Positions 6,673 to 11,506 of a stretch of DNA of 11,506 nucleotides are shown here, piece after piece (the stretch's first letter is position 1; the number at the start of each line of letters is the position of its first letter). Origin of the DNA: an uncultured Caryophanales bacterium (lineage in GTDB: Bacteria > Bacillota_I > Bacilli_A > RFN20 > CAG-826). Both the position numbers and the translations under genes were made by a program. The notes under the pieces were generated by a model. The model searched no databases. It saw only the letters and a list, made by a program, of their open reading frames with translations, and was not told the DNA's origin. The stretch spans positions 1-11,506 of the forward strand of contig CAMGZN010000026.1 of assembly GCA_946183335.1 (NCBI GenBank), in the 5' to 3' direction.

Positions 6673-7797
6673 TTAGTCAATATTACGATCCTTGAGGAAG
6701 TTTGGAAGGAATCCTTTTTCTTCCTCTTGAGGTTGTTCTTCAATATTTTGTTCAACTTCTCCAGCAGATTGTTCAACTGGTTTTTCTTCATCAGCTTTAT
6801 ACGCTGGTTTAACTGGTTTATCGTATGTTGGCACAGCTGTGAAGTCGAATTCTTCGGTGAAGTCACTAGCGATCACGCTAACTAAGATTTGGTCAGTAAG
6901 TTGATCATTAATTGACACACCGAATTTAATATCAACAGTGTTTCCAGCGGCCTCGATAATTCTGTCAACTGTTTCTTGAGCTTCATATAATGAAACTTCA
7001 GAACCACATGTGACGGCGCAGATGGCGCGACGTGCGCCATTGATACTCGCCTCTAAAAGAGGTGAGTTAATCGCGTTTTGTGCGGCATCACTGGCGCGAT
7101 TTGGTCCACTACCCATACCGAATCCGATTAGGGAGATACCAGAATCTTTTAATGTGTTTCTCACGTCAGCAAAATCGAGGTTAATGAAGGCTGGCATTAA
7201 GATTAAGTCAGTAACAGTCTTCACACTTTGGGCGAGCACGCGGTCACTTTCTGCGAACGCTTCGCCAATTGGTTGAGTGCCGTTAACCATGAGGAGTTTA
7301 TCATTGGAAACAATGATGATGGCATCAACTGCGTCTTTAAGTTCATTTAAGCCTTCAACTGAGTTGGCGATTCTCTTTTTACCTTCAAAGGTAAATGGCC
7401 GAGTAACAATCGCGACTGTGAGGGCTCCACTATCCTTTGCGGCACGAGCAATAACAGGCGCAGCACCTGTACCAGTGCCTCCGCCCATACCTGCAGCGAT
7501 AAAGACTAGGTTTGCTCCAGAAACGATACGATTGATTTCATCAATACTGGCTTCAGCCGCTTTCTTACCAACACTTGGCTCGCCACCAGCGCCTAAACCA
7601 CCGGTAATCTCTTCACCAAGAACAATACGATTTGTGGCTTTGGATGTAGCTAATGCCTGACGATCAGTATTGGCGACATAAAATTCGACACTCGAAATAT
7701 TGTCATCAATCATTCTGTTAACAGCGTTGTTTCCAGCACCACCAACACCGATGACAACGATTCGAGCTACTGCTTCAAAGTTTTCATAATCGTCCAT
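6673..7797 (-). CDS. ftsZ: Cell division protein FtsZ
   Basis: The bacterial tubulin homologue, a GTPase that polymerises into the division ring at midcell; 374 residues. The N-terminal GTP-binding domain shows VIGVGGAGNNAVNRMI (15-30) and the tubulin signature GGGTGTGAAP (105-114). The synergy (T7) loop NLDFADVR (206-213) supplies the acidic residues that complete the GTPase site of the next subunit. After about residue 320 a proline/glutamate-rich linker leads to a C-terminal peptide, FLPNFLKDRN. It matches the conserved FtsA/SepF-binding peptide of Bacillus FtsZ (IPTFLRNRN). AAAGGAG lies seven bases before the ATG. The gene is 19 bases after ftsA and presumably shares its promoter. The stop codon sits in a weak GACTAA/TTAGTC repeat just before the ileS T-box. 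All GTPase elements look intact. Confidence 0.98.
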   Translation of the reverse strand: MDDYENFEAVARIVVIGVGGAGNNAVNRMIDDNISSVEFYVANTDRQALATSKATNRIVLGEEITGGLGAGGEPSVGKKAAEASIDEINRIVSGANLVFIAAGMGGGTGTGAAPVIARAAKDSGALTVAIVTRPFTFEGKKRIANSVEGLNELKDAVDAIIIVSNDKLLMVNGTQPIGEAFAESDRVLAQSVKTVTDLILMPAFINLDFADVRNTLKDSGISLIGFGMGSGPNRASDAAQNAINSPLLEASINGARRAICAVTCGSEVSLYEAQETVDRIIEAAGNTVDIKFGVSINDQLTDQILVSVIASDFTEEFDFTAVPTYDKPVKPAYKADEEKPVEQSAGEVEQNIEEQPQEEEKGFLPNFLKDRNID

Positions 7798-7816
7798 AGT
7801 TTCTCTCCTTTACTTA

Positions 7817-9016
7817 CTAACGTTCAACACGTTCAATATTGTTTACTTTATTACGTTGGTCACTTAATGCGCCCTTATAATGTGTAGCGCACATTAGTCC
7901 TCCTACCAAAGGTAGATACTTTGGATGGCGGATACCAAGTACATCGCTATCTAAGAAGATAACTTCTTGTTCAGCATATTTTTCTTTGACTAATGCTTCT
8001 AATCCGTGAAGCTTCGAGAACCCTCCGCAAATTACAAGAGGAAGCTTTAATACTTCAGGTGGATAATCCTTAAGCATTGTCATTAAAGCATTATCAATTT
8101 GTTTGAAGTAGTTATCACGGAAGAAGAGGTCAATCGCGTGATTGAGGTCTTCTGGATATAAATCTACTTCAATGCCTTCTGGGTTAGTTGAACGGAGTAG
8201 ACTTGGTTTAAAGGCTAATTCACGTTCAAACTTACCATGAAGTTCTTTGAGCTTGTTGGCGTCTTCGACACTACAATTAAACTTCTCAGCAATGGAGAAC
8301 GATAAATCGTTTCCTCCAACTAAGATATGAGTTGAGATAATTGGAGCGTGGTTTCCAACAAGGGTGATATTTGTCACTTGAGCGCCCATATCAACAAGAA
8401 TGTAATCTTTGCTCACGCCATGCTTACGAGCATAAACAGATAAAGCATATGGGCTAACACAAATACGTCGAACCCGCATACCAGCGCTTTCAACCAGACG
8501 CTTAAAAGTATCAGCGTATTTACGAAGCATGACATGTACTTTCGCATGAACATACACCTGGTTAGATGTATCACCAATAGGTGGCTCAATGGAATAACGA
8601 TCACCATCAAGTTTGAAGTAATCTGGAATAATATCGACAATAACTTTATCAGATTCAATTGGTTCTTTCTGAACAAGAGAAATAACATTAGAAATATCTA
8701 ATGTATCAATAATCGATGATGGAGAAACAACATTAGTTGTTTTCTCTGATTCATAAATCTCTAAACCAACAGGTGGAATCACTAAAGTGACATCGTTAAT
8801 TTCATAGATTAGATGTGTTTTTTCATCATCAATAGATTTCAGTTCAGAAAGAATCGCGACAATTTTTTGTTCGTCTAAAACTTCGCCACGAGAAATAAGT
8901 CCAGAAATTGGACGTTCGGCTTTTTGAATAATGACTGGTTCTCCATCAATGGATCCACCAATAATTACTCGAACATAAGTGTTTGAGATCTCAACAATTG
9001 CGACACGACTTTCCAT
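7817..9016 (-). CDS. ftsA: Divergent cell division protein FtsA (actin-like)
   Basis: A 399-residue actin-fold protein expected to tether FtsZ to the membrane. It is identified by position immediately before ftsZ and by FtsA features: the SHS2-type (1C) segment at about 85-165, the second phosphate motif DYILVDMGAQVTNITLV (204-220), and the adenosine-site element VICGGFSKLHGLEAL (328-342). Two points are odd. The first phosphate loop, normally an Asp-Ile-Gly-Thr/Ser block, reads IVEISNTYVRVIIGG (7-21), without the usual Asp and Gly. The C-terminus ends KGALSDQRNKVNNIERVER, which does not look like the lysine/hydrophobic amphipathic helix that usually anchors FtsA. The next stop follows at once, so this is not a simple frameshift. 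The ATG has no Shine-Dalgarno and sits about ten bases from the predicted transcription start. Confidence 0.9.
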   Translation of the reverse strand: MESRVAIVEISNTYVRVIIGGSIDGEPVIIQKAERPISGLISRGEVLDEQKIVAILSELKSIDDEKTHLIYEINDVTLVIPPVGLEIYESEKTTNVVSPSSIIDTLDISNVISLVQKEPIESDKVIVDIIPDYFKLDGDRYSIEPPIGDTSNQVYVHAKVHVMLRKYADTFKRLVESAGMRVRRICVSPYALSVYARKHGVSKDYILVDMGAQVTNITLVGNHAPIISTHILVGGNDLSFSIAEKFNCSVEDANKLKELHGKFERELAFKPSLLRSTNPEGIEVDLYPEDLNHAIDLFFRDNYFKQIDNALMTMLKDYPPEVLKLPLVICGGFSKLHGLEALVKEKYAEQEVIFLDSDVLGIRHPKYLPLVGGLMCATHYKGALSDQRNKVNNIERVER

Positions 9017-9031
9017 ATTACTAACGAATAT

Positions 9032-9060
9032 ATTTTATATATTGACTAGCAATATCGCAA
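9032..9060 (-). promoter_or_regulatory. Probable ftsA-ftsZ promoter
   Basis: On the minus strand a -35 TTGCGA (9060-9055), a 17-bp spacer and a -10 TAAAAT (9037-9032) lie just after the terminator at 9076-9098. The predicted start near 9025 gives an mRNA leader of only about nine bases with no purine-rich ribosome site. Confidence 0.55.
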
Positions 9061-9075
9061 CAAAAAATATCAAAA

Positions 9076-9098
9076 GAAAAAGGCGAACAAGTTCGCCT
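9076..9098 (-). terminator. Strong intrinsic terminator after the mraZ-rsmH-small membrane protein unit
   Basis: On the minus strand AGGCGAAC (9098-9091) pairs perfectly with GTTCGCCT (9088-9081) around a two-base TT loop (in practice a 7-bp stem with a 4-base loop), followed by TTTTC and further T-rich sequence. It is GC-rich against an AT-rich background. It lies 20 bases after the stop of the 56-residue gene and before the ftsA promoter, so it separates two transcription units of the division cluster. Confidence 0.9.
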
Positions 9099-9117
9099 AT
9101 CTTCATTTTTATGACTT

Positions 9118-9288
9118 TTATTGTTTTAAAACAATATCACTTTGATTAACTTTGCTATGAGCTCTAATGGCAAGAGGAATTGTGATTGACAATGTCAAGC
9201 CAGCGACAAGGGCAAAAATAATCGCTACTTTCTTCAAGAGGAAGTAACGTGGATTCTTATGATGCTTGTAGAGTTTGTCCTTCATCAT
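9118..9288 (-). CDS. Small single-pass membrane protein at the ftsL position, 56 residues
   Basis: The first ATG (9288-9286) overlaps the TGA stop of rsmH (ATGA), with AAAGGA four bases upstream; a second ATG follows immediately with slightly better spacing. The product has a strongly basic N-terminus (KDKLYKHHKNPRYFLLKK, residues 3-20). One hydrophobic segment follows (about 21-41, VAIIFALVAGLTLSITIPLAI), then only some 15 polar residues. The basic side should stay in the cytoplasm with a tiny external tail. In walled Firmicutes the gene between rsmH and the murein genes is ftsL, a bitopic divisome protein of about 90-120 residues with an external coiled coil. This protein has the right place and topology but lacks the coiled coil. 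I see no sequence similarity that proves homology. It could be a relict FtsL or an unrelated small division-cluster protein. Confidence 0.8.
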   Translation of the reverse strand: MMKDKLYKHHKNPRYFLLKKVAIIFALVAGLTLSITIPLAIRAHSKVNQSDIVLKQ

Positions 9289-10220
9289 TTTATCCTTTCA
9301 ATCGCTCTTAGTTTGGCTGATCGGCTGCGTGGGTTTTCTTCTTGCTCAGATTCACTTGGAAGAATAACTTTAGTATTCACAAGTCTATAATCTGGTTCGT
9401 CGTCCTTGCTTGGTAGAGAAAAGACATTTCTTCTTGTTCCTTCCACTTTCGAGACTTCTTGGAACATCACTTTTGTGATGCGGTCTTCTAAACTATGGAA
9501 GGTTATGACGACAATTCGTCCACCAACATTAAGCACATCAAGGCCATCTTTTAACGCTTCTTTCAATGCTCCAAGTTCATCATTAACTTCGATGCGTAAT
9601 GCTTGGAAAATTTGCTTAGCTGGATGACCTTTTTTGGCTAATTCTTTTTGTGGTTTACAGGCCTTAATTATTTCAACTAAATCAAGGGTAGTTTCAACCG
9701 GTTTTTGTTGGCGTTTTTCAATAATTTTACGTGCAATTTGGTAGGAATATTTATCCTCTCCATATTCACGAAAAATTCTGGTTAATTCTTGGATAGAATA
9801 TGTGTTCACAACATCATAAGCAGTGAGCTTTTGGCGAGTGTCCATTCGCATATCTAAACGTGAATCTTCTCTATAAGAGAATCCACGGTTTCCTTCATCA
9901 AATTGTGGGGAGGAAACACCAAGATCAAGAAGGATTCCATCAACTTTTTTAACACCTAGTTTATCTAGGTTTTGACGGAAGTTTCTGAAGTCATCACGAA
10001 TGATGGTTAATTTGTCTTCAAATCCCTTGAGATTTTCCTTTGATTCTTCAATGGCTTCATCGTCTTTATCAAAGGCGTACAGATGTCCATTTTTTAATCG
10101 CTTGAGAATCTCTTTGGAATGACCACCACGACCGAGTGTTAAATCAACATAAATTCCGTCTTCTTTAACACTGAGTGAATCAATTGCTTCATGAAGTAAG
10201 ACTGAAACGTGCTTACTCAT
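9285..10220 (-). CDS. rsmH: 16S rRNA (cytosine1402-N4)-methyltransferase
   Basis: A 311-residue SAM-dependent enzyme (formerly MraW) that N4-methylates C1402 in the 16S rRNA decoding centre. Visible motifs: the N-terminal HVSVLLHEAIDSL (4-16), SAM loop GIYVDLTLGRGGHS (22-35), FDKD (50-53), DGILLDLGVSSPQFD (94-108), NRGFSYREDSRLDMRMD (111-127), GHPAKQIFQALRIEVNDE (198-215) and VVITFHSLEDR (237-247). Length is normal (about 310-320). The start at 10220 matches the family N-terminus and overlaps mraZ by eight bases. An in-frame ATG at 10238 would add six residues (MQKRVT) and lies deeper in mraZ; neither has a strong ribosome site, so coupling to mraZ is likely. The stop is TGA, followed in frame by another TGA, evidence for the standard bacterial code. 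Confidence 0.96.
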   Translation of the reverse strand: MSKHVSVLLHEAIDSLSVKEDGIYVDLTLGRGGHSKEILKRLKNGHLYAFDKDDEAIEESKENLKGFEDKLTIIRDDFRNFRQNLDKLGVKKVDGILLDLGVSSPQFDEGNRGFSYREDSRLDMRMDTRQKLTAYDVVNTYSIQELTRIFREYGEDKYSYQIARKIIEKRQQKPVETTLDLVEIIKACKPQKELAKKGHPAKQIFQALRIEVNDELGALKEALKDGLDVLNVGGRIVVITFHSLEDRITKVMFQEVSKVEGTRRNVFSLPSKDDEPDYRLVNTKVILPSESEQEENPRSRSAKLRAIERIK

Positions 10221-10638
10221 GGTGACTCTTTTCTGCATTATCTTCGTAATGCTCTTCAGCTTTGGAAGAATAATCTTCCCATTTATCTATCGACCACACT
10301 TCAAAATGGTCGATAACTCCGACTACTTTAACACTTTGGGAGATATGATATTTTTTGGCCAAAGTAGTCGGAATTACGACACGGTTAACTTTATCAATTT
10401 CTAGACAGAAAACTGATGAAAGGGCGAGACGAATGTTTTCTCTTTCTTTAGAAAGGTTAAAATCTTTCGCCTCAAGTTTGGAGACAAGTGCTTTAAATGA
10501 TTCTTCTGGATAGATGGCTAAACATCCATCGAATCCTTTGAGAATGTAGAGTTTTTCAGAAAGACCGCTTAAAAATTTACTTGGAATAACAAGTCGGTTT
10601 TTATTGTCTAATTGGTGGTCATAACTTCCAAAGAACAT
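10213..10638 (-). CDS. mraZ: Transcriptional regulator MraZ
   Basis: A 141-residue DNA-binding protein of the SpoVT/AbrB-like fold that regulates the division and cell-wall cluster by binding repeats in its own promoter. The two tandem halves are visible: MFFGSYDHQLDNKNRLVIPSKF (split 1-10 and 11-22) and LEIDKVNRVVIPTTLAKKY (79-97). The family's DxKGRhxIP signature reads DNKNRLVIP and DKVNRVVIP here, with Asn replacing the usual Gly in both halves. The ATG follows GGGAG by four bases. This ribosome site is part of a direct repeat that resembles the MraZ box (10640-10657), so MraZ may act on both transcription and translation start. The last eight bases overlap rsmH. A histidine/glutamate-rich tail follows residue 125. 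Confidence 0.96.
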   Translation of the reverse strand: MFFGSYDHQLDNKNRLVIPSKFLSGLSEKLYILKGFDGCLAIYPEESFKALVSKLEAKDFNLSKERENIRLALSSVFCLEIDKVNRVVIPTTLAKKYHISQSVKVVGVIDHFEVWSIDKWEDYSSKAEEHYEDNAEKSHHE

Positions 10639-10639
10639 A

Positions 10640-10657
10640 CTTCTCCCATTTCTCCCA
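10640..10657 (-). promoter_or_regulatory. MraZ-box-like direct repeats in the mraZ leader
   Basis: On the minus strand TGGGAGAAA (10657-10649) is followed directly by TGGGAGAAG (10648-10640), one base before the mraZ ATG. MraZ of E. coli binds TGGG(A) repeats spaced by five bases; here the spacer is four (9-bp period). The first copy is preceded by AAAG, giving AAAGTGGGAG, which resembles the AAAGTG boxes of mollicute MraZ. The second copy also contains the GGGAG ribosome site. Confidence 0.7.
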
Positions 10658-10672
10658 CTTTAAGATATTTCA

Positions 10673-10701
10673 ATTATACAAAATGAAAAATACTCTGTAA
10701 A
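10673..10701 (-). promoter_or_regulatory. mraZ operon promoter
   Basis: On the minus strand a -35 TTTACA (10701-10696), a 17-bp spacer and a perfect -10 TATAAT (10678-10673). Predicted start is near 10666, giving a leader of about 28 bases that contains both MraZ-box-like repeats. The -35 sits in the centre of a palindrome (10693-10706). Confidence 0.85.
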
Positions 10702-10706
10702 CAGAG
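10693..10706. repeat. Palindrome centred on the mraZ -35 box
   Basis: On the minus strand CTCTGTTTACAGAG has six-base arms CTCTGT and ACAGAG around TT and encloses the whole -35 hexamer. It could be an operator for an unknown regulator or a second short hairpin of a tandem terminator, since TATTTTTC follows on the minus strand. Confidence 0.5.
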
Positions 10707-10709
10707 AAT

Positions 10710-10737
10710 AAAAAAATCTCAGAATTAACCGAGATTT
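10710..10737 (-). terminator. Intrinsic terminator of the endonuclease gene
   Basis: On the minus strand AAATCTC (10737-10731) pairs with GAGATTT (10720-10714) around a ten-base loop and is followed by further T residues, giving seven consecutive T including the stem end. It lies about 20 bases after the nuclease stop codon and just before the mraZ promoter. Confidence 0.85.
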
Positions 10738-10757
10738 GATGGTGAAATTTCCATTAA

Positions 10758-11506
10758 TTAATGGTTATACATCGTGTAATTGGAGTTAGCTCCCCAAAGA
10801 ACATTTGCGTATTCTGGGTGGTCAATAAATGGGTTTCTACAACCATGAATTGGCTCAATTCGTCCAGTGATTCTTCTTTCCCAATCACTAACTGGATCAA
10901 GATTGCTCCAATAGGAGAGAAGTTTAATTGCGTAATCAGTGAAACCAAATTGGTCATCGTCATGCCCACTGAAAATTAAATCAGAATTATGACCGGAATC
11001 TTCTGTCCAATTATATGAATTTGAATAACGTGCTACGGCATAGAAATAAATGCGAGCAAAGTCTCCCTTTAGAGAATCATCTGGTTCAAAAACCTTCATT
11101 GATGTTGTTGACCATGCTGGATCTGAAGATCCAAGTTTGCAGAAACCATTTGCAGAACTGTATTCAGCAGTTTTAACCATACCAAAACTGAAATTACTAC
11201 GTTTATTATTAACATAACCATCTGTTGGAACAACGATGTATGGATCGGCCCCTTGATTAGATTCGGCTCCACCCCACCAAGATTTTGGAATAGAGTGTTC
11301 GCGATTATAAACATCGCCTTCTTTTGAATATGAACCTGCTTGATCGGTACCCGGACGAAAGTTAGTAATATTTGAATAATAATCAAACATCTTTCCATCA
11401 TCACGAATATATGCAGTTTTATATGTTGTCCATAAATCACCATATGATCCTGAGTGGCCACTAGAAGTATAGCTTCTCAATGCGCTTAAAAGCCCATGCG
11501 AATCAC
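10758..11506 (-). CDS. Endonuclease I family (EndA/Vvn-like) nuclease, C-terminal part
   Basis: 248 residues are visible, ending at TAA 10760-10758; the frame stays open to the right edge, so the start and any signal peptide lie outside. A TTG at 11480 could be mistaken for a start, but in-frame residues upstream (GLLSAL) continue the domain. Endonuclease I proteins are usually secreted or periplasmic nonspecific DNA/RNA nucleases with a beta-beta-alpha metal site. The diagnostic motif NREHSIPKSWW is at visible residues 67-77, with the expected metal ligand E69 and general base H70. KGDFARIYFYAVARY follows in the middle, then a C-terminal block RITGRIEPIHGCRNPFIDHPEY (split at about 210-222 and 223-232). 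The protein ends soon after the domain, so no C-terminal anchor is present. It is separated from mraZ by a terminator. An extracellular DNA-scavenging role is plausible but inferred. Confidence 0.88.
   Translation of the reverse strand, partial: DSHGLLSALRSYTSSGHSGSYGDLWTTYKTAYIRDDGKMFDYYSNITNFRPGTDQAGSYSKEGDVYNREHSIPKSWWGGAESNQGADPYIVVPTDGYVNNKRSNFSFGMVKTAEYSSANGFCKLGSSDPAWSTTSMKVFEPDDSLKGDFARIYFYAVARYSNSYNWTEDSGHNSDLIFSGHDDDQFGFTDYAIKLLSYWSNLDPVSDWERRITGRIEPIHGCRNPFIDHPEYANVLWGANSNYTMYNH

Noticed and set aside
6660..6695. TTGACT at the end of ftsZ read as a -35, and the GACTAA/TTAGTC repeat read as the ftsZ terminator
   Set aside because: The matching -10 (TAGAAG) would place the start inside T-box stem I. 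The repeat has six AT-rich pairs and no T-run, so it is unlikely to terminate. The ileS promoter remains unlocated.
7277..7660. 127-codon open frame on the plus strand within ftsZ
   Set aside because: It is the complement of the FtsZ GTP-binding region; its Ala/Pro/Leu-rich composition is explained by the glycine-rich sense strand.
10221..10238. Longer rsmH start at ATG 10238
   Set aside because: It adds MQKRVT before the conserved N-terminus. The ATG at 10220 matches the usual family start and gives a minimal overlap with mraZ, although neither start has a clear ribosome site.
1..11506. CRISPR arrays, tRNA/rRNA genes, insertion sequences or prophage parts
   Set aside because: No regularly spaced repeats, cloverleaf sequences, transposase or integrase frames or terminal inverted repeats were seen. 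The only tandem repeats are the short operator-like units described.

Overview
This is an AT-rich chromosomal window from a Firmicutes/Bacilli-like bacterium. The combination RNase HIII, MutS2, a T-box leader on ileS, and ileS-lspA-rluD following ftsA-ftsZ is typical of that phylum. The division cluster is stripped to mraZ, rsmH, a tiny membrane-protein gene, ftsA and ftsZ. None of the murein genes usually found in it (pbpB, murE, mraY, murD, ftsW, murG, divIB) is present. This layout recalls the wall-less Tenericutes side of Bacilli (Acholeplasma, Izemoplasma and gut RF39-like lineages), but the assignment is inference. UGA is read as stop (rsmH ends at TGA and the next codon is also TGA) and Trp is TGG, so the genetic code is 11, not the Mycoplasma/Spiroplasma code 4.

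Left part (1-2102): the 5' part of mutS2 runs leftward out of the window. Divergent from it is a two-gene unit: a 57-residue RelB/DinJ-type ribbon-helix-helix protein with no toxin partner, whose last codons contain the ribosome binding site of rnhC (RNase HIII). Its promoter (TTTACA, 17 bp, TATACT) lies inside three phased 11-bp repeats, a likely operator for the small protein. This apparent capture of an antitoxin-like repressor by an RNase H gene is the most novel item here. rnhC and the convergent rluD end with directly abutting stop codons.

Middle part (2103-6672), all leftward: ileS, lspA and rluD form a tight unit downstream of an isoleucine T-box leader (AUC specifier, T-box sequence and terminator all visible). 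IleS, LspA and RluD serve isoleucine charging, lipoprotein signal cleavage and rRNA pseudouridylation.

Right part (6673-10720), leftward: a promoter with MraZ-box-like repeats drives mraZ, rsmH and a 56-residue single-pass membrane protein at the ftsL position. A strong terminator follows, and a second promoter then drives ftsA and ftsZ. FtsZ is conventional and keeps its C-terminal FtsA-binding peptide. FtsA is divergent: its first phosphate motif is degenerate and the usual membrane-targeting helix is not evident. At the right edge is the 3' part of an endonuclease I family nuclease gene with its own terminator, independent of the division operon.
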